Positions 28,031-38,308 are shown, counted from the stretch's first letter. The stretch: DNA of 64,000 nucleotides from Rhizobium favelukesii (GCF_000577275.2 NZ_HG916852.1:1429001-1493000); one strand, 5' to 3'. Numbers and translations: made by a program. Notes: generated by a model not told the origin, from the letters alone.

Positions 28031-28650
28031 TGTTTACCGGAATTGTTACCGACGTCGGCACGATCGAATCCGTTTCGCCGTTGAAGGAAGGCATCAAGCT
28101 GCGTGTCGCCACTGCCTATGATCCGGCGACGATCGACATGGGCGCCTCGATCTCCCACTCCGGCATCTGCCTGACGGTGACCGGCTTGCCTAGCGACGGC
28201 AGCAACGGGCGCTGGTTCGAGGTTGAAGCCTGGGAGGAAGCGCTGCGTCTGACGACCATCGGGACGTGGAAGGAAGGAAGCCGCATCAATCTCGAGCGCT
28301 CTCTGAAGATCGGCGATGAGCTCGGCGGTCACATCGTTTCCGGGCATGTCGACGGCAAGGCCGAGATCCTCTCCGTCACCGAAGAGGGCGATGCGACGCG
28401 CTTTCGCCTGCGGGCGCCCGAGCATCTCGCCAAGTTCGTCGCACCCAAAGGCTCTATAGCCCTCGACGGCACATCGCTCACCGTCAACGCGGTTGATGGG
28501 GCCGATTTCGACGTGCTGCTGATCCGTCATACGCTCGAGGTTACGACCTGGGGCGAGCGCAAGGCCGGAGATTTCGTCAATTTCGAAGTCGACACCATGG
28601 CGCGGTACGCCGCTAGGCTGGCTGAGTTCCCGACCGCGAAAGCAGAATGA
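28030..28650 (+). CDS. ribE: Riboflavin synthase alpha chain
   Basis: Dismutates two 6,7-dimethyl-8-ribityllumazine molecules to riboflavin. Two tandem lumazine-binding repeats are visible: MFTGIVTDVGTIESV...SHSGICLTV and GGHIVSGHVDGKAEIL...LDGTSLTVNAVDG. 206 residues, normal. The product of ribH (30463) is its substrate. The 3' end overlaps the convergent GNAT gene by 38 bp. Confidence 0.95.
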   Translation: MFTGIVTDVGTIESVSPLKEGIKLRVATAYDPATIDMGASISHSGICLTVTGLPSDGSNGRWFEVEAWEEALRLTTIGTWKEGSRINLERSLKIGDELGGHIVSGHVDGKAEILSVTEEGDATRFRLRAPEHLAKFVAPKGSIALDGTSLTVNAVDGADFDVLLIRHTLEVTTWGERKAGDFVNFEVDTMARYAARLAEFPTAKAE

Positions 28651-29149
28651 CCTCTCCATTGTAGTTGCATCGCTGGATTTCGCGGAAGCCGAGCTTACGT
28701 GCGAGGCGCAGCGAAGCGTCGTTTCCCGGGTCGATGATGCAGGTCATGGGTTTGGAGGGGAAGCGTTTTTCTGCCCAGGCGATCAGCGCGGTTAGCGCTT
28801 CGCAGGCGTAACCGCGGCCTTGCGCGAAGGGCATGAGCCCCCAACCGGTTTCCAAGGTGCCTTCCGTGGAGACCGGATGCATGTCCCGCTTCATGTCAAG
28901 AAAGCCTGCTTCTCCGATGAAGCGTCCTGACTGCTTTTCCTCGATCGCCAGAAACCCGAAACCCATGTGATGCCACATGCCTGCGACGCGAAGCAAGCGT
29001 GCCCAGGCCTGTTCGCGGGTGGAGGGCACACCCCCGATGAAGCGCACCACCGCTTCGTCGCTCCACATCGTCTGGTAGTCCTCAAAATCGTCAACGGTAT
29101 GCGGCCGCAGCAGCAACCGCTCGGTCTCGATGGTCAAAATGCTGGTCAT
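28613..29149 (-). CDS. GNAT-family N-acetyltransferase (RimJ/RimL type)
   Basis: A 178-residue acetyltransferase: ETERLLLRPHTVDDFEDYQTMW opening, GRFIGEAGFLDMKRD strand, and GWGLMPFAQGRGYACEAL as the acetyl-CoA-binding motif A (Q-x-x-G-x-G/A type). Its acceptor is unknown; relatives modify ribosomal proteins or small amines. The ATG at 29149 follows AGGAG. The open frame upstream is non-coding and overlaps the cupin gene. Likely co-transcribed after the cupin gene (25-bp gap). Confidence 0.85.
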   Translation of the reverse strand: MTSILTIETERLLLRPHTVDDFEDYQTMWSDEAVVRFIGGVPSTREQAWARLLRVAGMWHHMGFGFLAIEEKQSGRFIGEAGFLDMKRDMHPVSTEGTLETGWGLMPFAQGRGYACEALTALIAWAEKRFPSKPMTCIIDPGNDASLRLARKLGFREIQRCNYNGEVILLSRSGTQPA

Positions 29150-29174
29150 TTCGAAATGCTCTCCTGAATGGGCG

Positions 29175-29678
29175 TCATGCACCGGGTTCCCCATCCCAAT
29201 AATCCAGGTTGCTGCTTTCGCTGCCGATGAAGCGAAAGCGGTTCGTTTGCGCTCCGTCGCGATTGGTCTTGGCAAGAAATTTGCCGGAATCCGGATATTC
29301 GACAATCTCGGTCTTCGCCATTGTCGAGATGCCGATGTAAATGAGAGGCGTCGAACCTGTGTTGATGATCTGGTGGGCGGTCTCTTGTCCTCCGGCTGGA
29401 GCACCAAGCGTGTCGCCCTTCCGGATTGGATAGCGGTCAGGACCGAAGCGATACTCGCCGGTGCCTTCAATAACGAAGAACAGTTCATCCTCCACATGAT
29501 GGTTGTGGAACGGACAGCTCGATTTGCCGGGCGGCACTTCATTGTAGCTTATGCCAAGACCGGCGAGGCCGAGAAGCGACCCGAACGAGACATCTGCGCT
29601 CTCGTACAGATCTCCTTGCTTCCAGTGCTCAAGCTTCACATCGGCGACGTTGATCACTGGCTTCGATATGCTGGGCAT
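29175..29678 (-). CDS. Cupin-domain protein
   Basis: A 167-residue protein with one conserved cupin barrel: motif 1 CPFHNHHVEDELFFVIEGTGEYRFG (His, His and Glu metal ligands) and motif 2 GAPAGGQETAHQIINTG (His). It is a metal-binding small-molecule enzyme or sensor of unknown substrate. The start at 29678 follows GGAGGAGCAA. Probably an operon with the GNAT gene. Confidence 0.83.
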   Translation of the reverse strand: MPSISKPVINVADVKLEHWKQGDLYESADVSFGSLLGLAGLGISYNEVPPGKSSCPFHNHHVEDELFFVIEGTGEYRFGPDRYPIRKGDTLGAPAGGQETAHQIINTGSTPLIYIGISTMAKTEIVEYPDSGKFLAKTNRDGAQTNRFRFIGSESSNLDYWDGEPGA

Positions 29679-29776
29679 TTGCTCCTCCTGTTTCCGGGGA
29701 GGAGGCACCATCCTGTGGGAAAATACAACCGCAAAGCATAATATCGGGCGACAGCCTTCCGCTGCCGCCCTTGCTT

Positions 29777-30127
29777 TTATCGATAGTAGACGGTGATACC
29801 GCCATCGGCGGCCTGGTCGGCATTGACGATGTTTCCCAACAAGACGCCTCTGGCGTTGAGTTGATGCACAAGTGGCTTGTTGACGGCAATGGCGGCGCGG
29901 ATCATTTGGATGTCGTTCAGGCTGCGTGCGGCAAACGACTTGGGGTCACCGATATTTCCCGAGCCGCCGTGATCGTACACCTGCCGAACATCGAGATTGC
30001 CGCCTCTAAAGCTGCGCAGCGTTAATTCGATGCCCGACGGGGTATTCATATCGAGGCTTTCCGCACGGTCGGCGTCTGCGAAGGCGAGAGTGGCGACTGC
30101 GGAGGCGATGGCGGCAACGCGATTCAT
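29777..30127 (-). CDS. Small exported protein of unknown function
   Basis: 116 residues starting MNRVAAIASAVATLAFADADRAES, a short signal peptide. The mature part contains DVRQVYDHGGSGNIGDPKSFAARS and ends GGITVYYR. I do not recognise it. The start is supported by AAAGGAT 7 nt upstream. It reads leftward behind the riboflavin genes. Confidence 0.65.
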   Translation of the reverse strand: MNRVAAIASAVATLAFADADRAESLDMNTPSGIELTLRSFRGGNLDVRQVYDHGGSGNIGDPKSFAARSLNDIQMIRAAIAVNKPLVHQLNARGVLLGNIVNADQAADGGITVYYR

Positions 30128-30462
30128 GGGAGTATCCTTTCATCTGCTCTGACGATCGGTTGTCGGCAGTGGATCGTCAGCGTTACACAGGTGAAATTGG
30201 TGTCGGGATGATCCGCCTTCAACTGATAAGTATCTGGGATTTAGTTACAAATTGTTCATGCGGTTCGCCCTTCATTTGCCATCTTCGAGGCGCCGGGAAG
30301 CTGTCGCGGCAAGGCGATGCGAGGATTGTCCGCCACGCCCTTGCCGTGATTCCAAGATTTCGCATCCAATCCATGTTCGGAATTTGCTTGCCATTCGGGT
30401 CGTGGCGTGTTTTGACCGCGGCCTGCCGAATGGCGAAGTCCTCTAGCTACCCAAGGTGAAGC
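30128..30462. other. Intergenic region between divergent genes
   Basis: 335 bp. It should hold the promoters of ribH (right) and the small exported gene (left). I looked for the conserved FMN-riboswitch segments and did not find them. No RNA gene is seen. Confidence 0.5.
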
Positions 30463-30918
30463 ATGGCGCGAGAAACCGCTCCCCACATTCTGATCGTTGA
30501 AGCACGCTTCTACGACGACATGGCCGATGCCTTGCTTGAAGGCGCGACTTTCGCGTTGAAAGAGGCCGGCGCGACCTATGAGGTAGTCACCGTTCCCGGC
30601 GCTCTCGAGATTCCGGCGGCGATTGCCATGGCGCTCGACGGAGCAGATAATGACGGTACGCAGTACGACGGGTACGTCGCCCTTGGCATGGTTATCCGTG
30701 GCGAGACGTATCATTTCGACATCGTGTCGAATGAATCCTCGCGTGCGCTGATGGATCTGGCAGTGAGCGAGTCCATTGCCATTGGCAATGGTATTCTGAC
30801 GGTGGAAAATGACGATCAGGCATGGGCCCGTGCCCGCCGTTCGGACAAGGACAAGGGCGGTTTTGCCGCCCGCGCAGCTCTCACGATGATCGAGCTGAAG
30901 AAGAGATTGGGTGCATAA
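30463..30918 (+). CDS. ribH: 6,7-dimethyl-8-ribityllumazine synthase
   Basis: Condenses 5-amino-6-ribitylaminouracil with 3,4-dihydroxybutanone phosphate; penultimate step of riboflavin synthesis. 151 residues. Typical motifs: [70 protein letters not shown]. Followed 3 bp later by nusB, the usual ribH-nusB pair. Confidence 0.96.
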   Translation: MARETAPHILIVEARFYDDMADALLEGATFALKEAGATYEVVTVPGALEIPAAIAMALDGADNDGTQYDGYVALGMVIRGETYHFDIVSNESSRALMDLAVSESIAIGNGILTVENDDQAWARARRSDKDKGGFAARAALTMIELKKRLGA

Positions 30919-30921
30919 CGA

Positions 30922-31404
30922 ATGAGCAACGAAAACTCGGAGCGTCCCGTCAAGACCGCGAACCAGCGAGGCGCTGCGCGCCTGGCTGCCGTTCAGGCGC
31001 TCTACCAGATGGATATTGGCGGCACCGGCGTCCTGGAAATCGTCGCCGAGTATGAGGCGCATCGCCTCGGCCAGGAACTCGACGGCGAGACCTATCTGAA
31101 GGCCGACCCCTCCTGGTTCCGCTCCATCGTCTCCGGTGTCGTGCGAGAACAGCGTCGACTCGATCCGCTGATCGCGTCCGCCCTTCAAGACGACTGGGCT
31201 CTGTCGCGTCTCGATAGCACGGTTCGCGCGATCCTGCGTGCCGGCGTGTTCGAGATCCTCGATCGCAAGGATGTTCCCGTTGCGGTCATCGTAACGGAAT
31301 ACGTCGAGATCGCCCAGGCCTTCTTTAGCGAAGATGAGCCGAAGCTCGTTAACGCGGTGCTTGACCGCATCGCGAAGCAGGTTCGCGGCGAAGCCAAGAA
31401 GTAG
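30922..31404 (+). CDS. nusB: Transcription antitermination protein NusB
   Basis: Binds boxA RNA with NusE/S10 during rRNA antitermination. 160 residues, all-helical: [19 protein letters not shown] opening, then [39 protein letters not shown], the characteristic NusB core. In an operon with ribH. Confidence 0.95.
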   Translation: MSNENSERPVKTANQRGAARLAAVQALYQMDIGGTGVLEIVAEYEAHRLGQELDGETYLKADPSWFRSIVSGVVREQRRLDPLIASALQDDWALSRLDSTVRAILRAGVFEILDRKDVPVAVIVTEYVEIAQAFFSEDEPKLVNAVLDRIAKQVRGEAKK

Positions 31405-31484
31405 CGTTCTGCCGGGGCCGTGGCCCCGACCTCCAGAAACTCCCGGTTCCCATTGTGCTGCAAGGGCTTTTGGCGTTTGCGGGC

Positions 31485-31513
31485 TTGACGCGCCGTTTTC
31501 CTCCACGCAATCT
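31485..31513 (+). promoter_or_regulatory. Candidate hppA promoter
   Basis: CTTGACG (TTGACG at 31485-31490) is followed by CAATCT 17 bp later (31508-31513). It lies about 100 bp upstream of the hppA start, so the leader would be about 90 nt. Confidence 0.45.
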
Positions 31514-31565
31514 CCTCGCGGCGTTGCAGCATTTCTGTGGGAGGAAATCGAGTCGGCGTATTCGC

Positions 31566-31596
31566 AGCCGGAGAGGGAGTGAACTCCGGCTCTTTT
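31566..31596 (+). terminator. Hairpin with short T-run in the hppA leader
   Basis: AGCCGGAG and CTCCGGCT make an 8-bp stem with a 10-nt loop, followed by CTTTT. It ends 15 nt upstream of the hppA ATG, overlapping the approach to its GGAGGA site. It could terminate read-through from nusB or attenuate hppA. Confidence 0.5.
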
Positions 31597-31611
31597 GGAG
31601 GAAAGAGCGAA

Positions 31612-33747
31612 ATGAGCATTCTTTTATGGGTAATAGCATGCGGTCTGCTCTCGGTGGTCTATGCCATCTGGGCGACCCGGTCGGTGCTTGCCGCCGATCA
31701 GGGCAACAAGCGCATGCAGGAAATTGCAGGCTATATTCGTGAAGGTGCGCAGGCCTACCTGACGCGCCAGTATAAGACTATCGCAATCGTCGGCATCGTC
31801 GTTTTCATTGCAGCCTGGCTGCTGCTCTCCGGCATCGCTGCAATCGGCTTCCTCATTGGCGCGGTTCTTTCGGGCGCCGCGGGCTTCATCGGCATGCACG
31901 TCTCGGTGCGCGCCAACGTGCGCACGGCCCAGGCAGCGTCTCAAAGCTTGTCGGCGGGACTTGAGATCGCGTTCAAGTCGGGCGCGATCACCGGGCTTCT
32001 GGTCGCTGGTCTCGCCTTGCTCGGCGTGTCCGTCTACTACTACGTCCTGACCGTCATTCTTGGGCACGAGGGAAGCTCCCGCGAGGTCATCGATTCACTC
32101 GTCGCGCTTGGTTTCGGTGCGTCGCTGATTTCGATCTTCGCCCGTCTGGGCGGCGGCATCTTCACCAAGGGCGCCGACGTCGGCGGCGACCTTGTCGGCA
32201 AGGTTGAAGCGGGCATCCCGGAAGACGATCCGCGCAACCCTGCCACGATCGCTGATAACGTCGGCGACAACGTTGGCGATTGCGCAGGCATGGCTGCGGA
32301 CCTCTTCGAAACTTACGCCGTATCCGTCGTTGCAACGATGGTTCTCGCAGCGATCTTCTTCGCCGGCGCGCCTATCCTGCAATCGGCAATGGTCTATCCG
32401 CTTGCCATCTGCGGCGCCTGCATCATCACCTCGATCATAGGCACCTTCTTCGTCAAGCTCGGCAGCAACGGGTCGATTATGGGCGCCCTATATAAGGGCC
32501 TGGTCGTGACCGGCCTGCTGTCAATCGTCGGTCTCGGCGCTGCGACGTCCCTGACCATCGGGTGGGGAAGCGTCGGAACCGTCGAAGGCCGTGACATCAC
32601 CGGCACACACCTGTTTCTCTGCGGTATCGTCGGTCTGATCGTGACAGCGCTGATCGTCGTCATTACCGAGTACTATACAGGCACCAACAAGCGCCCGGTC
32701 AACTCGATCGCCCAGGCGTCGGTGACCGGTCATGGAACCAACGTCATCCAGGGGCTGGCAGTTTCGCTCGAGTCGACGGCGTTGCCGGCCATTGTCATCA
32801 TCGGCGGCATCCTTGCCACCTATCAGTTGGGTGGTCTTTTCGGTACCGGCATTGCGGTTACCGCGATGCTCGGCATTGCCGGCATGATCGTTGCTCTGGA
32901 TGCCTTCGGTCCAGTAACGGACAATGCCGGTGGTATTGCCGAGATGTCCCATCTGCCGCCTGAAGTTCGCAAGTCGACCGACGCGCTTGATGCCGTGGGA
33001 AACACGACGAAGGCGGTCACCAAAGGGTACGCGATTGGCTCGGCGGGCCTCGGAGCACTCGTGCTCTTTGCTGCCTATTCGTACGATCTCAAATATTTCG
33101 CGGCGAACGGGGACAAGTACCCTTACTTTGCGGGAATTGGTGAGATCTCGTTCGACCTCTCGAATCCCTACGTAGTGGCGGGGCTGATCTTTGGTGGTCT
33201 GATTCCGTATCTCTTCGGCGGCATTGCCATGACTGCCGTCGGTCGTGCGGCTGGCGCGATCGTCGAGGAGGTTCGCCGCCAGTTCAAGGAGAAGCCGGGC
33301 ATCATGCAGGGGACGGAGCGGCCGGACTATGGCAGGGCCGTCGACTTGCTGACGAAGGCAGCCATTCGCGAAATGATCATACCGTCCTTGCTGCCGGTGT
33401 TGGCGCCGATCGTCGTGTACTTCGGCGTTCTTGCCATCTCCGGATCGAAGGCTTCGGCCTTTGCGGCGCTGGGCGCATCCTTGCTCGGCGTGATCATCAA
33501 CGGTCTCTTCGTCGCCATCTCGATGACATCGGGCGGCGGCGCCTGGGATAACGCCAAGAAATCCTTCGAGGACGGCTTCGTCGACAAGGACGGCGTTCGC
33601 CACATGAAGGGATCAGATGCGCACAAGGCCTCGGTGACTGGCGACACTGTCGGCGACCCCTACAAGGACACGGCCGGTCCGGCCGTCAATCCGGCGATCA
33701 AGATCACCAACATCGTCGCGCTTCTTCTTCTTGCCGTTCTGGCCTGA
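31612..33747 (+). CDS. hppA: Membrane-bound proton-translocating pyrophosphatase, K+-independent type
   Basis: Uses pyrophosphate hydrolysis to pump H+ across the membrane. The 711 residues have about 16 hydrophobic helices. Active-site loops are visible: [39 protein letters not shown] and the C-terminal [27 protein letters not shown] has Lys where K+-dependent enzymes have Ala, which marks the K+-independent class, as in Rhodospirillum. The ATG at 31612 follows GGAGGA; an upstream extension to 31537 is not needed. A perfect terminator follows. Confidence 0.95.
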   Translation: MSILLWVIACGLLSVVYAIWATRSVLAADQGNKRMQEIAGYIREGAQAYLTRQYKTIAIVGIVVFIAAWLLLSGIAAIGFLIGAVLSGAAGFIGMHVSVRANVRTAQAASQSLSAGLEIAFKSGAITGLLVAGLALLGVSVYYYVLTVILGHEGSSREVIDSLVALGFGASLISIFARLGGGIFTKGADVGGDLVGKVEAGIPEDDPRNPATIADNVGDNVGDCAGMAADLFETYAVSVVATMVLAAIFFAGAPILQSAMVYPLAICGACIITSIIGTFFVKLGSNGSIMGALYKGLVVTGLLSIVGLGAATSLTIGWGSVGTVEGRDITGTHLFLCGIVGLIVTALIVVITEYYTGTNKRPVNSIAQASVTGHGTNVIQGLAVSLESTALPAIVIIGGILATYQLGGLFGTGIAVTAMLGIAGMIVALDAFGPVTDNAGGIAEMSHLPPEVRKSTDALDAVGNTTKAVTKGYAIGSAGLGALVLFAAYSYDLKYFAANGDKYPYFAGIGEISFDLSNPYVVAGLIFGGLIPYLFGGIAMTAVGRAAGAIVEEVRRQFKEKPGIMQGTERPDYGRAVDLLTKAAIREMIIPSLLPVLAPIVVYFGVLAISGSKASAFAALGASLLGVIINGLFVAISMTSGGGAWDNAKKSFEDGFVDKDGVRHMKGSDAHKASVTGDTVGDPYKDTAGPAVNPAIKITNIVALLLLAVLA

Positions 33748-33763
33748 GGCTAACCGCGAACAC

Positions 33764-33802
33764 TAAAAACCCGCCGTCTCACACCAGACGGCGGGTTTTT
33801 CT
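33764..33802 (+). terminator. Intrinsic terminator of hppA (probably bidirectional)
   Basis: AAAACCCGCCGTCT pairs with AGACGGCGGGTTTTT around a 6-nt loop. It also faces the end of the leftward bamE gene, so both convergent genes may use it. Confidence 0.93.
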
Positions 33803-33820
33803 TTGAGAATTCTACCCGCG

Positions 33821-34357
33821 TTAGCGCAAGCTGGCCGGGTTCTGCGGCGAGGCCGGCTGAGAGGTGCCGCCCCCGAAGAGGCCCTTGGCAGCGTTCGCGG
33901 CACTGCCGCCAGACAGAAGCTGCTGCAGGAAGGTGAAGTCCTTTCCGCCTGTCGGGGTGACGCGGGTAATCGTATCGAAAACCTTGCCGTCCTTGAGGGT
34001 GTAGTTCGCGCGACGCGTAACGATGCCGTCCTTGTCGAAATAGATCGCCAGAACGCTCTGGTCGACGACCTTCAGTTTCTGGAAGGCCATGGAGCGCTCG
34101 CGGCGCTGTGAGATGTAATAGAAGACTTCACCATCGAACGTCGCCGTCGTTGACGGCGTGCCCAGGGATAGGAGAACCTGCTCGCGGCTCGATCCTTCCG
34201 GGACAAGGTTCAACGATTGCTCGTCGGCGACATACCCGCCATTAAGCACGGTTCCTGTCTGGCAGCCCGAAAGTCCGGCGGAGGCGATCATGATGGCAAT
34301 GGCGGCATTGCTGAGGAATTTTTTGTCAGACTTGAAATACCGTTTCGTCAACGACAT
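33821..34357 (-). CDS. bamE: Outer-membrane assembly lipoprotein BamE (SmpA/OmlA)
   Basis: Lipoprotein subunit of the BAM complex that folds outer-membrane proteins. 178 residues. The signal ends at lipobox ASAGLSGC with Cys32. The SmpA/OmlA domain follows: VPEGSSREQVLLSLGTPSTTATFDGEVFYYIS and FDKDGIVTRRANYTLKDGKVFD. The Ala/Gly/Ser/Pro tail is low-complexity, common in alphaproteobacteria. Divergent from the chaperone gene across 236 bp. Confidence 0.9.
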   Translation of the reverse strand: MSLTKRYFKSDKKFLSNAAIAIMIASAGLSGCQTGTVLNGGYVADEQSLNLVPEGSSREQVLLSLGTPSTTATFDGEVFYYISQRRERSMAFQKLKVVDQSVLAIYFDKDGIVTRRANYTLKDGKVFDTITRVTPTGGKDFTFLQQLLSGGSAANAAKGLFGGGTSQPASPQNPASLR

Positions 34358-34593
34358 CTACTCCCTAAAATTATGAATAGCAGCCACCGGCCTCAGATCG
34401 CTGATGCAAAACCATTGTGGCCATTCCGGGGTCAGACCTCCCGTTGGCTCGTGCGGACAGATGGGGTGCTGTCCCGAAAGTGGCCACCTTCGGCATTGCA
34501 ATTCGCGCCTGCTTCGGTAAACCAGCTTTCGAAATCATGCAACAAGGCCGGACGCCGCTTGGCGTCAAGAATGAGGTCTTTCCGGAAAAAACG

Positions 34594-35127
34594 ATGATCT
34601 TCGGGCTCTTTGGCAAGAAAAACAACAATCAGGCAATCGTTGATCGGCAATATCAGGCATTAACGTCGGCGGCGCGGATGCCCGAACTCTACGAGCGCTT
34701 GAATGTCCCGGATACGGTCATGGGGCGCTTCGAAATGCTCTCGGCGGTGATGATCCTCTTCTTCCGGCGCACGCGAACGTCCGGGACAAGCGGTCAGGAA
34801 ATCGCACAGGAAATCGTCGACGCCTTCTTCGAGGATATCGACTACTCCATCCGGGAACTGGGGATCGGCGACAACACCGTTCCGAAGCGCATGAAGAAGC
34901 TGGCCGGCATGTTCTATGGCCGTCTTGAGGCCTACTCCAAGGCGATGGACATCAGGGATGCCGAAGGGCTTGCTACCGCACTCGTTCGGAACATTCATCC
35001 CAAGGCGAATGAGCCGGTCGATATGGGCGGTCTCGCGAGCTGGATGTTTGCGGCTGAGGATTATCTTTTGTCTCAGTCGGAAGACGTCATCGCGACCGGC
35101 TCGGCGACGCTCCCGAAGGTTGCCTGA
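34594..35127 (+). CDS. Ubiquinol-cytochrome c chaperone (CBP3/UQCC1 family)
   Basis: A 177-residue helical protein of the CBP3 family, known in mitochondria for assembly of cytochrome b of complex III. Typical stretches: ELYERLNVPDTVMGRFEMLSAVMILFFRR, EIVDAFFEDIDYSIRELGIGD, MFYGRLEAYSKA. I choose the ATG at 34594 (MIFGLFGKK); the upstream open frame is unlikely. It is followed 10 bp later by the DUF177 gene. Confidence 0.88.
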   Translation: MIFGLFGKKNNNQAIVDRQYQALTSAARMPELYERLNVPDTVMGRFEMLSAVMILFFRRTRTSGTSGQEIAQEIVDAFFEDIDYSIRELGIGDNTVPKRMKKLAGMFYGRLEAYSKAMDIRDAEGLATALVRNIHPKANEPVDMGGLASWMFAAEDYLLSQSEDVIATGSATLPKVA

Positions 35128-35137
35128 GGAGAAGACG

Positions 35138-35692
35138 ATGAAGAACAAGAGAGATGACGTGCCATTCTCCTACCTCGTAAATGTCGGTCATATATCGGCC
35201 AATCCTGTCGAGGTGCATCTGGAGGCCGATAAGCGGGAGTTGGCGGCGCTCGCTGAGCGTTGGAATGTCCTTTCGGTCGACAGCCTCAAAGCCGAACTCC
35301 AGATCGCTCGGTGGAAGCGCGACGGCATCCGTCTGAAGGGCAGAGTTCAAGCAAATATTGTCCAATCCTGCGTCGTCACCCTCGATCCGGTCCCATCCGC
35401 GATCGACGAGACCTTCGAGCAGATCTTCGTGCCTGAAAATTCGAAGCTTGCACGCCGACCAGCCAACGATGCGGGCGAAATGGTGCTCGATCCCGACGGT
35501 CCGGACCTTCCTGAAAGCTTTACCGGCGATACGATCGACGCAGGTGAGGTGGTCACGGAATTTGCAGCGCTTGCGATCGATCCCTATCCGCGCAAGCCCG
35601 GTGTGGAGTTCGGCGGTCACACAGAAGACACCGGAGAGATCGATAAAAAGCCGTCCGCCTTCGCCGTGTTGAAGGATTGGAAAAAGGACTGA
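35138..35692 (+). CDS. DUF177/YceD-family protein
   Basis: 184 residues. Members of YceD/DUF177 are linked to 23S rRNA or large-subunit biogenesis and often precede rpmF-plsX-fabH. Conserved elements include QANIVQSCVVTLDPVPSAIDETFEQIFVP and the acidic middle VLDPDGPDLPE, ending AIDPYPRKPGVEF. rpmF is absent between this gene and plsX here. The start at 35138 follows TGAGGAGAAGACG. Confidence 0.88.
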   Translation: MKNKRDDVPFSYLVNVGHISANPVEVHLEADKRELAALAERWNVLSVDSLKAELQIARWKRDGIRLKGRVQANIVQSCVVTLDPVPSAIDETFEQIFVPENSKLARRPANDAGEMVLDPDGPDLPESFTGDTIDAGEVVTEFAALAIDPYPRKPGVEFGGHTEDTGEIDKKPSAFAVLKDWKKD

Positions 35693-35795
35693 ACCCCGTT
35701 GGGGATTTGACACAATTCAGTTGTAAGCGACGGGAAAACCGGTATTTTGGCCGAAATTTCGCCCGCCGGAGGCGAAAAATAAGGATCAGGGACGC

Positions 35796-36842
35796 GTGAT
35801 CAGAATTTCTATCGACCTCATGGGTGGCGACTTTGGTCCCCAGGTTGTCATCCCCGGCGCTGCCAAGGCACTGGAAAGACATCCCGATATTTGCTTCGTG
35901 ATGTATGGTTTGAAGGAACAGTGCGAGCCGGTTCTCGACAGGTTTCCGAAGCTCAAGGAAAAGAGCGTTTTCCACGATTGCGAACTCGCCGTCCGCATGG
36001 ATGAGAAGCCGAGCCAGGCGCTTCGCCGCGGTCGCTATGTCTCCACCATGTGGCGGACGATCGAAGCGGTGAAGACGAAGGAAGCCGACGTTGCCATATC
36101 TGCTGGCAACACCGGCGCCCTCATGGCGATGGCCAAGTTCTGTTTGCGGACGATGGCCAATATCGAGCGGCCGGCGATCGCCGCTATCTGGCCGACGCTG
36201 AAGGGCGAGAGCATCGTGCTTGATGTCGGCGCGACGATCGGGGCGGATTCACAGCAGTTGATGGATTTCGCCCTCATGGGTGGGGCAATGGCACGCGCAC
36301 TGTTTGAGATCGAACGTCCGACGATCGGCTTGCTGAACGTCGGTGTCGAAGAGATCAAGGGGCAGGAAGAGGTGAAGGAAGCGGGGCGCCTGCTCCGCGA
36401 GGCGAACATCGACTCGCTCGAGTACTATGGCTTCGTCGAAGGAAACGATCTCGGCAAGGGGACCGTCGATGTCGTCGTGACCGAAGGCTTCTCCGGCAAT
36501 ATTGCGTTGAAGGCGGCCGAAGGTACGGCGCGCCAGATCGGCGAATATCTGCGCGCTGCAATGTCGCGCACGCTTCTTGCCAGGATCGGCTACTTCTTCG
36601 CGAAAGGCGCGTTCGACATGCTGCGCGAAAAGATGGATCCGAGCCGTGTGAACGGCGGTGTCTTCCTGGGCCTCAACGGCGTTGTCATCAAGAGCCATGG
36701 TGGCGCTAACGCCGAAGGCATCGCTGCTGCCATCGAGGTCGGCTATGACATGGCCAAGAATGGCCTCAATCAGAAAATAGAAAACGATCTTCAAAAGTAT
36801 CATGCCAAGCGGCAGCCGCCGATCGGGCCGGAAGCCGCATGA
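35796..36842 (+). CDS. plsX: Phosphate acyltransferase PlsX
   Basis: Makes acyl-phosphate from acyl-ACP for glycerolipid synthesis. 348 residues with [39 protein letters not shown] and [26 protein letters not shown] start at 35796 with AAGGATCAGG upstream. Followed by fabH, the standard lipid pair. Confidence 0.95.
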   Translation: MIRISIDLMGGDFGPQVVIPGAAKALERHPDICFVMYGLKEQCEPVLDRFPKLKEKSVFHDCELAVRMDEKPSQALRRGRYVSTMWRTIEAVKTKEADVAISAGNTGALMAMAKFCLRTMANIERPAIAAIWPTLKGESIVLDVGATIGADSQQLMDFALMGGAMARALFEIERPTIGLLNVGVEEIKGQEEVKEAGRLLREANIDSLEYYGFVEGNDLGKGTVDVVVTEGFSGNIALKAAEGTARQIGEYLRAAMSRTLLARIGYFFAKGAFDMLREKMDPSRVNGGVFLGLNGVVIKSHGGANAEGIAAAIEVGYDMAKNGLNQKIENDLQKYHAKRQPPIGPEAA

Positions 36843-36861
36843 GCGACGGGGTTTAAGCAAT

Positions 36862-37833
36862 ATGATCCGTTCAGTTGTTCGCGGGTTCGGAGCCGCACTT
36901 CCGAAACGCGTTATGACCAACCGCGACATGGAAGATGTCGTGGACACATCTGACGAATGGATTGTCCAGCGCACGGGCATTCGCCAGCGCTACATTGCCG
37001 GCGAGGGCGAGACGACATCGTCGCTCGGCGAAGCGGCAGCGCGTGCTGCGCTCGACAGGGCCGGACTGACGCCGGCCGATATCGACCTCATCATCTGTGC
37101 CACCTCGACGCCGGATAACACCTTTCCGGCAACTGCCGTCAATATTCAGAATCGCCTCGGCATGAGCCATGGCTTTGCCTTCGACGTGCAGGCGGTTTGC
37201 ACGGGCTTCGTCTATGCTGTGACGACGGCCGACGCCTATATCCGCGGCGGTCTTGCCAAGCGCGTGCTGGTGATTGGCGCCGAGACTTTCTCGCGCATCC
37301 TCGACTGGAACGATCGCACAACATGCGTACTCTTCGGTGACGGTGCAGGCGCGATTGTGCTCGAAGCCGCGGAAGGCGAGGGCACGACTGCCGATCGCGG
37401 CGTACTGACGGCGCATCTGCGCTCCGATGGCTCCCACAAGGACAAGCTCTATGTGGACGGTGGCCCCTCGACGACGGGCACGGTCGGCAAGCTGCGTATG
37501 GAAGGCCGGGAAGTCTTCAAATATGCCGTCGGTATGATCACCGATGTCATTCAGGCTGGCTTCGACGCAACCGGGACGACTGCGGATGATCTCGACTGGC
37601 TGGTGCCGCATCAGGCCAATCGGCGTATCATTGATGGCTCCGCCAAGAAGTTGCATATCTCTCCTGAGAAAGTAGTCATTACGGTTGATCTTCACGGCAA
37701 CACGTCTGCCGCCTCGATTCCGCTCGCGCTGGCAACGGCAGCCGGCGATGGCCGGATCAAGGAAGGCGATCTGGTGATGCTGGAGGCGATGGGCGGCGGC
37801 TTCACCTGGGGCGCAGCACTCCTGCGCTGGTAA
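36862..37833 (+). CDS. fabH: 3-oxoacyl-ACP synthase III (KAS III)
   Basis: Initiates fatty-acid synthesis by condensing acetyl-CoA with malonyl-ACP. 323 residues. The catalytic triad is visible: Cys113 in [10 protein letters not shown], His in [11 protein letters not shown], Asn in [15 protein letters not shown]. The N-terminal [15 protein letters not shown] loop is typical. The ATG at 36862 is 19 bp after plsX. Confidence 0.96.
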   Translation: MIRSVVRGFGAALPKRVMTNRDMEDVVDTSDEWIVQRTGIRQRYIAGEGETTSSLGEAAARAALDRAGLTPADIDLIICATSTPDNTFPATAVNIQNRLGMSHGFAFDVQAVCTGFVYAVTTADAYIRGGLAKRVLVIGAETFSRILDWNDRTTCVLFGDGAGAIVLEAAEGEGTTADRGVLTAHLRSDGSHKDKLYVDGGPSTTGTVGKLRMEGREVFKYAVGMITDVIQAGFDATGTTADDLDWLVPHQANRRIIDGSAKKLHISPEKVVITVDLHGNTSAASIPLALATAAGDGRIKEGDLVMLEAMGGGFTWGAALLRW

Positions 37834-37940
37834 CCCGAAAATCCAAAAAACTACCGACGAACAAGAGCTTGACCGTGAGGCGCAAGACAAATACTCTTTG
37901 TTCGCTTTCATAATATAATTGGCAAATGGGCGGGGAAACC

Positions 37941-38279
37941 ATGACCGGAAAGACAGTGACGCGAGCAGACTTGGCGGAATCGGTTTTTCGCAAGGTCGGT
38001 CTTTCGAGAACCGAATCTGCCGAGCTCGTGGAAACTGTCATCGACGAGATTTGTAACGCGATTGTCCGCGGCGAGACCGTCAAGCTCTCGTCCTTTGCGA
38101 CCTTCCAGGTGCGAGACAAGAACGAGCGCATCGGACGTAACCCCAAGACGGGCGAGGAAGTACCGATCTCTCCCCGACGCGTCATGACCTTCAAGGCGTC
38201 CAATGTCTTGAAGATGCGGATTCTCAAGGCGCACACCCTGCGCAAGACCAAGCAGAAAACCGCCAATCCGGCCTCCTGA
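37941..38279 (+). CDS. ihfA: Integration host factor alpha subunit
   Basis: DNA-bending HU/IHF-family protein, about 112 residues. [31 protein letters not shown] forms the dimer arm, [13 protein letters not shown] the beta saddle, and [20 protein letters not shown] the DNA arm with the intercalating Pro. The MTGKTV start at 37941 is preferred over 37926. An AT-rich stretch with TATAAT at 37915-37920 lies just upstream and may be its -10. The plsX-fabH-ihfA-merR order is conserved in alphaproteobacteria. Confidence 0.94.
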   Translation: MTGKTVTRADLAESVFRKVGLSRTESAELVETVIDEICNAIVRGETVKLSSFATFQVRDKNERIGRNPKTGEEVPISPRRVMTFKASNVLKMRILKAHTLRKTKQKTANPAS

Positions 38280-38291
38280 TCGGACCCAAAA

Positions 38292-38308
38292 GAGAGAATC
38301 GTTCTCTC
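38292..38308 (+). terminator. Hairpin after ihfA
   Basis: GAGAGAA-TCG-TTCTCTC, a perfect 7-bp stem with a triloop 13 bp after ihfA. The tail GTTCGG has no T-run, so it is a weak or Rho-assisted terminator at best. Confidence 0.45.

Noticed and set aside
30128..30462. FMN riboswitch upstream of ribH
   Set aside because: The conserved segments (AGGG..GGA, GATCTGGTG-like, GATGAGAG-like) are not seen.
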